The notes under the pieces are model-generated. The model searched no databases. It was not told the origin of the DNA and was given only the letters and a program-made list of their open reading frames with translations. Both the position numbers and the translations under genes were made by a program. This document shows, one piece after another, positions 34,805 to 48,480 of a stretch of 64,000 bases of DNA (position 1 is the stretch's first letter; each line of letters starts with the position of its first letter). This stretch comes from Actinomortierella ambigua. Its lineage: Eukaryota; Mortierellomycota; Mortierellomycetes; Mortierellales; Mortierellaceae. Where the stretch lies: positions 1 through 64,000 of the forward strand of contig JAAAJB010000079.1 of the NCBI GenBank assembly GCA_016098155.1, written 5' to 3'.

Positions 34805-35732
34805 ATGCTTATCAGGACCATTGCACTCATCACAGCCTGTGGTAAGAGTCATTCGCTTCACGCGAGAATGTAAAAACTGCACTCTTGTCCCGCCTCTAAC
34901 CTCCTCATACTTGTACATCAATCGGGCCTTGCCCTCAATTTCCCTTTCTCCCTCCCGCCTCTCTCCGTCCTGGATATAAATCTTAGCCACTATGGCTTTC
35001 GCTGGAGGCGCTACCGTTTCCAGGGGGCGGTTCCTTGGCGTGGACACCACGAAGCGTGACTCGGATCCAGTCGAGATGTACAGGGATCCGGCCAACCATG
35101 CCACCGCCGCGGTATCTATCCTTCGAGGACTTGCAGTGGAAGCCGAGTATTTTCCTCAGGAAGACTCTCCGGCCGAACTGGCCGCAAAATCGTTCGACTG
35201 GACCTCCAGCCTGTTCGATTCGTCTGCGCTGAAGGCAGACCGGTCCGTCCAGCGAACCATTCGATTTGATGGTGACAAGGAGTCTCTGGGTGCCACCATC
35301 ACCAGCGCTATTGCAGAGTTGCCCAACAGTAAATATGTTGGTCACGAGCTGGCGCAGATGGTCCCGAAGCAGATTGCGGACCTTGATCTTACGCGGTGGA
35401 GCCTATCCCTGGTGATCGTTGACAAACCCGCGGATGACAGCTCTGTCAAAGCCTACGTCTATGACCTGTCACTACAGATTAAACCCCGTGGTGCTGGGGT
35501 AGAGGTCATCCTTCCTAGGCAGACTCTCATCTTTTCCCAGCAATCGTTTACACTGGATGCAGAGGACGTTGAATCCAAGGCTGAGCAGTACGCCAATGAG
35601 TATGGCGTCACGGAAATGGAGGACTTTAAATGGTTTTTTGAATCCAAGGACTCGTCGTCGGAGGTCAATTGGAGCAGTTGCCGCAGCGGTAGCCGACGCC
35701 TCAGCTTCCAGGCCCTTGAGAACTGGCTTTGA
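34805..35732 (+). CDS. secreted protein of unknown family, array paralogue 3
   Basis: Exons 34805-34841 and 34987-35732, intron 145 bp, 260 residues. The signal peptide is MLIRTIALITACATMAFA, with cleavage before GGATV, and the DTTKR dibasic site is kept. The N-terminal part goes with paralogue 2, while the centre (IRFDGDKESLGATITSAIA) goes with paralogue 1, so the gene is a mosaic. The C-terminal block ESKAEQYANEYGVTEMEDF and the closing SFQALENWL are shared. Two cysteines at most remain in the mature part (one in SSCRSG), so disulphides are unlikely to define the fold. Function unknown; export is the only confident inference. Confidence 0.85.
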
Positions 35733-35881
35733 CGATAAGACGGACCTGGGCCCATGGCCCGTCGAGTAGTGATACCATTGTTAGCTTGTTGTAGGGAAAA
35801 ATCATTGAATTATCTGGTTCCTCCATCCCTTGTTTTGTGTCTTACATCCTGGAGAGAGAGTGTGTTGCGTGTGTGTATGTA

Positions 35882-35941
<60 letters not shown>

Positions 35942-37665
35942 GTTGCATGTGTTAGTGTCGTCCCACGTAAGCGAAAGCATATCAGGGGATGAGATGTGCA
36001 GCTTGCCTCCATACGTCGGCCACTGAGATGGGGTTTCCTTTTGCGAAAGAGTTCGTTCGGAGGGGTACCAAGTCTGGCTTCCTATACGAGCTATTGTTGG
36101 ACCATCATTGACTCATACAAAGCATGCGCGACAATGTCCTGCCAATTACCATGACGGAGGTCGATGGTGGCGTCGTGGCTTCTAAGATTTCATGTAGGTC
36201 GTACTGAGCAGTGGGGGTTTTGAATTTTTTTTTTGAGCGCAAGGATGAAGATGCCATTGCAGCTAAGAGGTACCCCCACCCCTGAGGCATGAATGTGTAG
36301 GACACGGCGTATGTTTTTCGACCTTCGAAACTCACCGAATAGGAACAAAATTCGTTACGCCATCGAAACTTGTTTTGATACTTGAGATCGACACCAACCA
36401 GAGCCCCGACCAGATCCGTGGTTCCTGAGCATCTTGACACTGTCGAACATGAATCCCTTGATCCGTGAAGGAGAGCAAGAGAGTGTGTAGGGTAGTGCAA
36501 TGACCGAGATTGATCTGTTCAGCATACTCTGTCATGGCCCGATTGCCCTCTTATTAAGTGCTGTCATGGTTGAGTCAGTCTTTCTCCCTCCCAAGACGGG
36601 GCCGGGCTCGGAACACAAATATCCTATGCAAGAAAAAAAAAGAGAGGCACCCTGCTACGACTGCGCACTCGACCCTCTTGCAGCAAATCCAAGCTGATGC
36701 AGGATCGTTGTAGCATTTATGCAACATTGTGGCTGTTGTAGATCAGATATCAATTGCCACGAGGGTAGAAAAGAGGGCGGTTGGAGAGGGTGACACACTA
36801 CTGTATGAGCATCTTTTCATCGAGGAAGTCGAGAGACGACAAAGGGGCAGAGAGGGAGCAGGAAAGAGTGAGCGAGAAAGAGAGAGAGAGAGAGGTAAAT
36901 GGTCGCCGTAGAGAGTAGATGCCATTGCACAGCCTTCAGGTGCAGAGGCAGTAGCCCTGGGGGTGAGATTAGCAATGGCTGTAAGATAATCATTCCTCCA
37001 CTGGCGTAGGCGGCGAGAAAAAAGATGGTTCAAAATGCAGAATTGATTCATTATTGGGCAGCACAGAGTCATCCTGGTCGAACGAGAGAGGCCAATCCAA
37101 CAATTTATATTTTTTTTTTTTGTGCATGCATGGAGGGACGGCAAGGGAAAAACGAATCGCAGAACACAAAAGGAGTGCACCAGCAGACAAAACCTTAATC
37201 GGGAAGTAGCACTGCAGTTTCAAACCTCTGAAACCCACGAGTTGGTCGTCTATTCCAACACACACAAACTCAGCACAAAAAAAGTCCTCCGTGAGCAGAC
37301 GGAGTGCCAGGCGGAAAAAAAAATGGGAAAAAAATGATAAATACGAGCCCTCGGGCGGGTTTCTTTCACAGGCCTGTTCGTTTGTCCTCCCAACCAACCC
37401 ATTCACCTTTGCCGTTGTTTTCCCCAGTGTTGACAGCGACATTCCAACCATATTCTTCCTCCTGTCCATTCCCCAGATACCCCTCCTCTCTTAATAATAA
37501 CCGAGGGTAAACCCGCTCCAAAGCTATTTTGAACGTGCTTCAAGCTGTGTTGGCACAAGAAAAATACTTTAACCATTGCTGCGTACCCATTCCCTCCATT
37601 GGGTGCCTCTTGTTCCTCTTTCATTCCATTGCATTTGCCTCCATTCCTCTCGATTGTCAAAGCAG
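35733..37665. other. right edge of the array and ABC transporter upstream region
   Basis: Contains the 3' flank of paralogue 3, the GA microsatellite, and the last copy of the unit leader ending at about 36595. From there to 37665 the sequence is unique. A possible 5' untranslated intron of the ABC gene runs from GTAAAC near 37507 to the AG just before its ATG. No other gene seen. Confidence 0.5.
35885..35939. repeat. GA microsatellite
   Basis: About 27 uninterrupted GA units in the 3' flank of paralogue 3. Confidence 0.95.
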
Positions 37666-40600
37666 ATGGCAGGAAAGAACCCTCCCGCTGGCATTGACCG
37701 GGCCAACTGGCTGTCCTACTTTTCGTTCCACTGGATCCAGTCGCTCTTGTTCAAAGGACGAGTAAGTACTTTCATATCCATCCAGCACATGCTGTTTTGA
37801 AAAAAAAAAGTCTGATTGCTCTACTTTTACCCCCAATCGCTCTCATTCTCTTCCACGTTAACGCCCCTTTTTCGCTCTCCAACTGTTTCCGTTCTCCTCG
37901 CCACATGCACGGCCCCCCTTGATCTGCAAGTAGCCACGTTTGTTTTTATCCATACACTAACGGCTCACACGACTCCCATCTATTTTTTTTTCGACGCACA
38001 ATAGACATCCATCATTATCGAGGACGATTTACACGAACTGTCCAAGAACGACAATGTCCAACGCCTGACGGATCTTCTCCTCAAGGAGTGGACACATGAG
38101 GTCGAGCGGGTACAGGCCAAGGCTCGAGCAAAGGGCCAAAAGCCAAAGCGGCCCAACATGTACCGTGTTCTCTGGCGCTGCTATGGCTTGTACTTTTCTA
38201 TTTCGATGGTTACAGGTATCACCGAGAGCGCCTGTAAGATTGGCGAAGCGATCCTTTTGGGGTAAGCAAAAACAAAAACAAATGTCCATTTTGCGGGGGA
38301 GGAAGGTGGGAAGAACCCATGTCTACCCACTCTCCTGTCCTCAGCGTATGAACTTTATACACCATTTTGTTCATTTGTCCCTCACCCCTTTATCCCTGGC
38401 CCTTCACCCCCTACTTTCTTACCATGGATTCCTCCCAAAAAAGGCGACATTTCCCACACATCAATCGCTGCGCCAACTGCCCCATAACGCACCAACACCA
38501 CATCACCCAAAGCTTATCGATACTTTCCGTTCTCCATCGTCTCCCTGGCGTACATGGCACTTCATGCGTACGTTGAAGACAGTGACTTTTTTTTTCTGGG
38601 ACGGATAAACTCTCTCTATTGTCTTGTTTAAGATCGGACCTCAGCAAATGACACCCTTGTCGGAGTTTTGGGACCCCATTACATAGCCCTCTCTCTCCGA
38701 GTTGGGCCAATACAGGATCGACTCGCTGCGCAGACAATCTCGATGGTGGCACGGCACTTGCCTGTTTCCATGCTGTGGTACCTTGGTTTTACAATACTTC
38801 AAACAACTCTATTAACCTTTTGAGTTTCATTTTATCCTTTTTTTTTTTTTTGCGCCTCAATGCATCCTTTAGCTACATTATCCGATTCTTTGACAACGGC
38901 CAGCCAATGAGCCAAGGCATCAGCTACGCTGTTGGCCTGTTCATTATCACAATCTTTCATGGAACGATGCACCACCACTACTACTTCCCTGCGATGCGTG
39001 TTGGCTTCTGGACGCGTATCAGCTTCATCTCACTCATGTATCGAAAGTGTCTTGCCCTATCGACGTCCAGCACCATTTCCACCGGCACCATTGTCAACCT
39101 GATCTCAAATGGTAAGAAAAAAATTGTTACGCACTCTTTTCATCACACCAAGCCAAGATGAAAAAAAAAAGCAAGAGTCAATGATCTCGTCATGTAAACG
39201 AGCTATTGTCGACATTTTAGTAACTAATCCTTCTATATGTTCACTTTTTTTTACAATAGACGTTCAACCAATTGAGAACGCAGCGCCCTTCTGTCTGTTT
39301 GCAATCATCGGTCCGCTTGAGACGATCGTCGTCATGTACTTCCTCTGGCGCGAGATTGGCGTAGCATCATTTGCAGGACTCTTGACGTTTGCACTCCTCG
39401 TACCTCTGCAGACCTTCTTCTCACGGTATTTCGGTGTGCTTCGGAACAAGACGGTCGAGGCCCGTGACGAGCGTATCCGCACCCTGTCGGATGTCTTCCA
39501 AGGCATCGAGCTGGTCAAGCTGTGTGCCTGGGAGGTGCCCTTGCAGGCCAAGGTCGAGATGCTGCGATCGATCGAGCTCAAGTACATTTGGCGTGCCAAC
39601 ATGATGCGTGCGGCCAACATGGGCATCTACTTTTTCTTTCAACCGTTGATTGCCCTGTTTGTCTTTGTGACGTTTTGGTTGCAAGGACGGGAGATGACGG
39701 CCGACAAGGTGTTTGTGTCGCTGACGCTGTTCAATGTCATTCGCTTGACCATGACCTCGTTCTTCCCGAAATCGATCGAGACCATTGCCGAGGCTAGGAT
39801 CTCGATCCGTCGTATCACCGATTTTTTGCTGCTGCCAGAGTTGCATGGCCTTGAGAACCCCTTTGCGACCAAGACCGCCACCGCCACCAGCGGCCATGAA
39901 AACAATGATGGCAAGGAAAAGTCATCTCCCTCTGACCCTTCTGTCTTGGTGGAGATGAACAACGCCTCCTTCTCGTGGACCATCGATACCGAAGAAGATG
40001 GCGAGAAGAACGAGATCTTGGAGATGTCCAAGGAGGCCCGGCGTCGGGAAGCCGAAGAAAAGTTGAAGAAGGCCAAGAAGACCCGTCTGTCCGACTTGCC
40101 GCCAGGAGACAGTGAGCAGGAGATCAAGCACGGCGCTATGGAGGCTCCGACAGTGGACGATGGTGACATGGTCAACAACTATCAGCGCAAGAACATTCTG
40201 AACAATATTACCATGACGCTGCGGCGCGACGAGCTGTTGGCGATCGTGGGTCCCGTCGGATGCGGCAAGTCGAGCTTCTGCATGGCGTTGCTGGAAGAAA
40301 TGCCCGTGGCCGGTGGGTCGATGCGCGTAGGAAAGACTGCGCTGACAGAGCGATCAGCAATGGCCGAGAACAATAACAACAACAATAACAACACTCGACC
40401 TCGTTTGTCGTACTCGGCACAGTCGCCCTGGATCTTTGCGGGATCGATCCGAAACAACATCTTGTTTGGATCCGAATACAACAAGAGCCGGTACGATCGC
40501 GTCATCCAGGTCTGCGAGCTGACGCGAGACTTTTCCTTGTTCCCTCAGGGCGATGCGACCATCATTGGCGAGAAGGGCGTGACGCTGAGTGGCGGTCAAC

Positions 40601-43152
40601 GTGCGCGTGTCTCGTTGGCGCGTGCAGTCTACAAGGAGTCGGACCTGTACATTCTCGACGACCCGTTGTCGGCCGTCGATCCCAAGGTCGGACGATCGCT
40701 GTTCCAGAACTGTATCAAGGAGTTTTTGAAGGACAAGGCCCGTGTCTTGGTCACGCATCAGCTGCAGTACATCCAGGACTGTGACAACGTCTTGGTTCTT
40801 GAGCAAGGCGAGGTGACGCATCAGGGCCGTGTGGACGAGGTCATGCGACATGACGTGGTGGTCGAGACGGCGGTCGAGGGGGAGGACGGTGCCTCCATCA
40901 AGAGCGTGAGGCGCAAGGCAAAGTTTGTCGATGTCCTGCGCGAGTTTGCCAAGAATGCGCCTCAGGTGCCCGATGATCTCGAGGACCAAGACAGTGCAGA
41001 CAAGGTGGTCGAGGTTGGCGGTCTCTTGGTCCACGAGGACCCGGCCCGCGTTGTTGAGCTGGCCGCTGTCCGTTCCAGAGATGAAGAGGATGTGTACGAT
41101 GCGGTCCCTCTGCATCGTGTTCGGTCTCGGGCCAGCACTGTGAAGCGGACTCTGAGCCGGATGGAAGAAGCTGACGAGAAAATGGAGGACGGCGACGATA
41201 TTCACCAGAAGCAACTGACGGTAGAAGCCGTGAACGAGGGCGATACCTCGTTCCGGGTTTACTTTGACTTCTTCTGTTTGGGCTCGACGCCGGTGTTGTT
41301 GTTCTTGGTCGTGGCCACGATGTTGGGTGCGCAGGCGAGTCTGGTGGCAGGCGACTTTTTCTTGTCAAAGTGGTCGTCCCAGAGCTATGGGGAGCAGCAA
41401 AAGAGCTATTACCCGATGGTCTTTGGTTTTTACTGCCTCTCAACGGTGATCGTGACACTGGCGCGTTCATTCCTATTCTTCCACTCTGTCGCGGCGAGCG
41501 CACGGAGCATCTTCCACAAGATGCTGGACGCACTGTTGCGGACAGACATTGACTTCTTCCACGCCAACCCGCATGGCCGTGTGCTCAACCGCTTTTCAAA
41601 GGACATGGCAAACACGGACGAATTGCTGCCATACACGTTTTTCGATTCTGCACAGATCCTGTTGATGCTGTTTGGATCGATCGTCGTCGTTTGTATCGTC
41701 AACCCTTGGGTCCTGATCGCGATTCCATTCCTGCTTGGCGCCTTTTATGGCCTCCGCGCCATCTATATCAAGACGGCACGTCAAGTCAAGCGCATTGACA
41801 GCACGACCCGGTCACCGATCTACTCGCACTTGTCAGAGTCTCTGGACGGTCTTAGTAGCGTGCGTGCCTTCAGCGCCGGTGAGCGGTTCATGCAGGAGAT
41901 GATCCGGGCCCAGACCGACAACAGCCGTGCGTTTTTCATGTACCTGGGCTGTGCCCGTTGGTTGGGTTTCCGCCTCGACTTCATTGCTGCCGTCTTTGTC
42001 GGCATCACAGCCATCGCTTGTGTTGCCGTTCGCGATTCGCAGCAGGCGGGTTTGGTCGGCCTGGCCATCTCATATGTGCTTCAGCTGTCATCCGAGCTTC
42101 AATGGGCTGTTCGTCAGAGTGTCGAGGTCGCCATCTTGATGGTCTCCGTCGAGCGTATGATGGAGTATGCAGCAGTCCCGCCAGAGGTCTCACCACGCCA
42201 TGTCCTTGGGCCCGATGGTCAGTCTGTGGTCCCGAACAACTGGCCCGTCAATGCCAAGGTGTCCTTCCAGGACATGTCGCTGACGTACCCTCGTGGCGAC
42301 GGCCCCGTCTTGAAGGGCATCACCCTGGACTTCCATGCCGGCGAGAAGATTGGTGTTGTCGGTCGCACAGGAGCCGGCAAGTCGTCATTGATCGGCGCCC
42401 TGTTCAGGTTGGTCGAGTCGCGGACAAGCGGCAATACCACACGCGGTGGCATTATGATTGACGGGGTCGACATTAGCCAGATTGGTGTGCATGATCTGCG
42501 CGAGAGGATGGCGATTATCCCGCAGGAGCCGTTCCTGTTCCGAGGTTCATTGCGATTCAACTTGGACCCACTGGGCCTGCGGACAGATCAGGAGCTCTGG
42601 GCGGCTCTCGAGGCGGCAGAGCTGAAGCGTATGGTGGAGCGATTGGAGGGCAAGCTCGATGCTGCGGTTGACGATAATGGCAAGAACTTTAGTATTGGTG
42701 AGCGTCAGCTGCTGTCTCTGGCGCGTGCGGTCCTGCGGCGGTCCAAGCTAATTGCTCTGGATGAGGCGACGGCCAACGTCGACCTTCAGTCCGACCGGCT
42801 CATCCAGCGCAGTGTGCAGCAGCTGTTTTCGGATGCGACCGTGTTTACGATTGCCCATCGCCTGAACACCGTTATCGGTGATTATGATCGCATCTTGGTC
42901 CTGGATCAGGGTGAAGTCAAAGAGTTTGATGAACCCTGGGTGTTGTTGCAGAAGCCCGAAGGGCCCGACGCTTGGCTCCGACGCATGGTGGCCGACACTG
43001 GTGCAGAGAACGAGGCAGCACTTCGCAAGGTTGCTCGCGAAGAGTGGGAGAGGCGACAACAGGCAGGGTCAGCCGCCAAGCCATCATTTTCACAGGCGCA
43101 GGACCAAGACTCGCCCGTGTCAGCAACATCTTCCATCACAGCGTGCATGTGA
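37666..43152 (+). CDS. ABCC-family (MRP-type) ABC transporter
   Basis: Four exons: 37666-37761, 38005-38261, 38873-39111 and 39260-43152, giving 1494 residues. There is no extra N-terminal TMD0, so it is a short MRP (ABCC4/5-like layout). The N terminus (ANWLSYFSFHWIQSLLFKG, then IIIEDDLHELS) is typical. TMD1 has YIIRFFDNG and MYRKCLALS. NBD1 has Walker A GPVGCGKSS (about 40247), signature LSGGQ (40585) and Walker B ILDDP, with Asp in place of the catalytic Glu as usual in ABCC. A charged linker and TMD2 follow. NBD2 has Walker A GRTGAGKSS (42361), signature FSIGERQ and Walker B LIALDEA. It should export conjugated organic anions or drugs from the plasma or vacuolar membrane; the substrate is unknown. 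The 611-bp intron 2 is long, but joining ILLG directly to YIIRFF matches the family. Confidence 0.93.
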
Positions 43153-43522
43153 AGTGTAGATTCCTTTTTGTAGAGCATAGAAAGGATCACCCCTAAATGC
43201 ATTGAATCCTTCTTTTTTTTTTTTGGCAAGATTGTTTTGTGGTGGGTGTGTTTGTCTGTGTGTGCATGTACACACGTGTGTGTGTGTGTCTGTGTGTGCG
43301 AGTGAGCCTTCCTTGTGTCCATCAGGCCTGTCCATGCTGTCCATGCCTAGAGTTTGTCAGTTGTTTGTGGGCCTGTGCTCCACCAGATCAATTGGGCCGT
43401 CACAATCACAAAAAAAAATCACGCTCAACTTTTATTTCGTTGCCCTCCTCTCTCTTTTCACGACCATTCTCCTCCGAGACACTCCAACTCTCACTCCCCT
43501 CTCTCACCCTTTCATCACAGCC
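43153..43522. other. intergenic with GT microsatellite
   Basis: ABC transporter 3' end and PCT1 leader. A GT/TG-rich microsatellite lies at about 43238-43303 and a C/T-rich leader at 43440-43520. Frames reading through it start from non-ATG codons and are not credible. Confidence 0.6.
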
Positions 43523-46380
<2,858 letters not shown>

Positions 46381-46610
46381 AGAGTACCTTTTTTTATTAT
46401 CCTCGACGGGGAACACACTCAGACAGAGCGAGACAGCCAGAAAGAAACCCTTCAATATACTTGTTCATATTTTTATTGATTTTTCGTATAAGATGCTAAA
46501 AAAAAACAAAAAAAAAGAGGGGGGGGACCGCGGGGCAGCGACTTCACCGAGCGACAATCAGACGAGCGAGTTGGAGTTGGAGATGGCAGACACTCTGCAT
46601 GATCTGACCA

Positions 46611-47552
46611 TCAGGGTACGGCGCCTCGATTGGATGCTTCATACCGAGGTTTGTATTTACTGGTATTCGATGCCAAATCGCCATAAAGACAACAGAATGG
46701 AGGACACCTCTCATTATCCCGATGATCAAAAGGGAGGCTCGGCACTTCAAGACGTCTCTTCGAGATCGCAGCGTCCAACTGGTTCAATAGTGCTGTGCCT
46801 GGTGTGGATGGAAGCTGTCCAGCGAGCGACGGCTGGCATTTGATGAGTCTCTCTGCAGTTTCTTGCAGGTGTTGGATTTGGAGGAGTAAACAATTTCGCT
46901 GGATGACCAAATATGGCGAGCAAGGAACATGATGGCAAAACATACCCACGTCCTTCTCTGCCCACCTTGCGTAGTGGTACGAAAGCTCATACCTCCACTC
47001 ATGAAAACAACAATTAGGATCTTTCAATGCTTCTTCCCATGTTCGGTTTAGTCCAAGAAATTGGTCGCATGGTTTCACGTGAGGAAATCGCGGCATTGGC
47101 TGATATGATGGTGATAGCCGTGGTTGCTGTACAAGTGTCGGTGTTGGTGCTGGATGATGCGATCTTTTGGGGGTCGGTCGCGTCATTGGACAGAAGCGTC
47201 GCTCAGCTCTTGCTGGCTTTTGGGTCATCTCGCGTGCACTCGGTGTGCTCGACTTGGACGAGGTGGAGGTGTCGATGGTGCTGAGAGCTCCGATGGCACG
47301 AGCAAGTTCGTGGATAAGTGAGGCTTCCGCAAGGCTGCTCGTCGACTCTGTCTTGGCCGAGTCGAGCGTGAGAGCGTTGACAGCGGTAGCCAGGTCGTTC
47401 ATCGACATGTTGGTGGGATTGTACCTGGCAGCAGCAGCAGGGTCAAGCGTGAGAGCGGTGATGGCTGCGACCAGGTTGTTGATATGAGACGGATCCGAGG
47501 CATTGGTAACCGAGTTACTGGCCGGCGCATTGACACAATTGACGGACGACAT
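46611..47552 (-). CDS. unknown mosaic-family protein, copy 1
   Basis: Single exon of 313 residues from the ATG at 47552 (MSSVNCVNAPAS). The N-terminal 115 residues hold three versions of a short helical motif: LVAAITALTLD, LATAVNALTLD and LARAIGALST. A basic Pro-rich linker (RRFCPMTRPTPKRSHHP) follows. The C-terminal half has the family motif VKPCDQFLGLNRTWEEA, then diverges strongly from copies 2 and 3. It has extra cysteines and a different tail. There is no signal peptide or membrane segment, so it is probably intracellular. I know no matching family. A CRE-like site lies near 47669-47678 upstream. Confidence 0.65.
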   Translation of the reverse strand: MSSVNCVNAPASNSVTNASDPSHINNLVAAITALTLDPAAAARYNPTNMSMNDLATAVNALTLDSAKTESTSSLAEASLIHELARAIGALSTIDTSTSSKSSTPSAREMTQKPARAERRFCPMTRPTPKRSHHPAPTPTLVQQPRLSPSYQPMPRFPHVKPCDQFLGLNRTWEEALKDPNCCFHEWRYELSYHYARWAEKDVGMFCHHVPCSPYLVIQRNCLLLQIQHLQETAERLIKCQPSLAGQLPSTPGTALLNQLDAAISKRRLEVPSLPFDHRDNERCPPFCCLYGDLASNTSKYKPRYEASNRGAVP

Positions 47553-47668
47553 TGTGTGGCAAGGGGGAAGGGTTGGGTGCTGGTTCACACGATTTATTGA
47601 TACTGGAGGAAGGGGAAAAGCGGGGAGAGATGTTCGTGTGAGTTTTTTGTTCCTCTCCTTTTGCCATG

Positions 47669-47678
47669 CACGTCACGT
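47669..47678 (-). promoter_or_regulatory. CRE-like site upstream of mosaic gene copy 1
   Basis: CACGTCACGT about 120 bp upstream of the start. Copies 2 and 3 carry TGACGTCA and GACGTCAC at a similar distance, and the bases around them differ, so the core seems kept. Confidence 0.4.
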
Positions 47679-47714
47679 CTCTTCTATTGCGACGCATGTT
47701 TGTTTGGATATCCT

Positions 47715-47925
47715 GCCTAGCCAGCAGGATCAGGAAGGTACTTCAAAGGAAGAAGGGAGAGTACGATCGTTGGGAAGAAACTGGCTGCCACCAGGTAGCT
47801 AGGGGCTCCTGACACTAGCCAAGTGTTGCAGAAAGTACTCGCTGCCCAAGGCGAGGGACACCGTTTGCCTAAGGACAGATACTACGAACACTGTGTCAGT
47901 GCAGGGAGCCTTCTTCCATCGGTTA
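47715..47925. repeat. duplicated upstream segment, partner at 51945-52125
   Basis: Starts CTAGCCAGCAGGATCAGGAAG and runs through CGTTTGCCTAAGGACAGATACTACGA-like sequence. The same order is found upstream of copy 2 at 51945-52125, so the duplication that made copies 1 and 2 included some 370 bp of upstream DNA. Confidence 0.8.
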
Positions 47926-48269
47926 AAGTGGGTCTACAGGAATGGTGCACTGTGGTGAGACACGGGCTCCTCAGCCAATAGGACTCCGGTCCCTCACACT
48001 ATCGCAGCATTGTAAGGACAACAAACTTTGACTACACACCAGCAATCCCTCGAACACAGCCCTCTCAAACGTCGACCACACGCACGACGAACAAGGCCAG
48101 TTTATTTCCGTGACGGGATCAGAAGATGCTTGCCACGCTAAAAATGCTCCAACATTCAGCTTTAGAGCGAGTGGCAACCATGGCAACGACTACGGAGAAA
48201 GAAGGGGAGGAGGCAGCAGGCTGGACAAAATTGGTTTCACCAAAGTCCCTACCCCAGCTAACACCCTGC
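47926..48269. other. intergenic
   Basis: No gene or repeat recognised between the duplicated upstream segment and the F-box relic. Confidence 0.5.
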
Positions 48270-48480
48270 ACCATCGCGTCCCGAATGATCTAGAGATTTT
48301 GAGCGTGATCTATGAATCACGTCGAGTTCTCGACCCGCCTCAAGGACGTTACACGTTCCCGCTCACATCCACTCAATACAGCCCCATTGTTGGTTTGCCG
48401 GTGTTGGAACGCAGTTGGGAAGCGAGCACAGATCAGAGTGTTTCCCTTTGACATCTCCAAATCTACGCTCGTCGATCTTT
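48270..48480 (+). pseudogene. F-box gene relic
   Basis: One plus-strand frame reads PNDLEILSVIYESRRVLDPP. After a frame change a second reads PLLVCRCWNAVGKRAQIRVF. Together they match the F-box region of the two genes at 369-4723 (PLLVCRRWYAAG, PLLVCRLWSSVG). Nothing LRR-like follows. It is a short broken fragment. Confidence 0.5.

Larger units (their letters stand above)
27758..36595 (+). repeat. tandem segmental array of about 8.8 kb
   Basis: A unit of roughly 2.3 to 3.2 kb is repeated three times. Each unit has a short leader (CGTACTCCRTCATGGCC-like) at 27758, 30048 and 33218, a decayed RING-CH 5' fragment, a spacer and one intact secreted-protein gene. A fourth leader at 36516-36595 ends abruptly without a RING fragment and marks the right edge. 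Units 2 and 3 are visibly closer to each other than to unit 1, which is also shorter. Confidence 0.85.

Noticed and set aside
38631..38825. Possible extra exon of the ABC transporter (frame with ISMVARHLPVSMLWYLG)
   Set aside because: Joining exon 2 directly to exon 3 gives ILLG-YIIRFFDNG, which fits the ABCC family without an insertion.
39421..39897. Open frames antisense to the ABC transporter (also 40354-41214)
   Set aside because: These are shadows of the coding exon, which has both nucleotide-binding domains in the correct frame.
43202..43522. N-terminal extension of the PCT1 frame
   Set aside because: The upstream frame starts at a TTG codon and reads through a GT microsatellite. The ATG at 43523 is the sound start.
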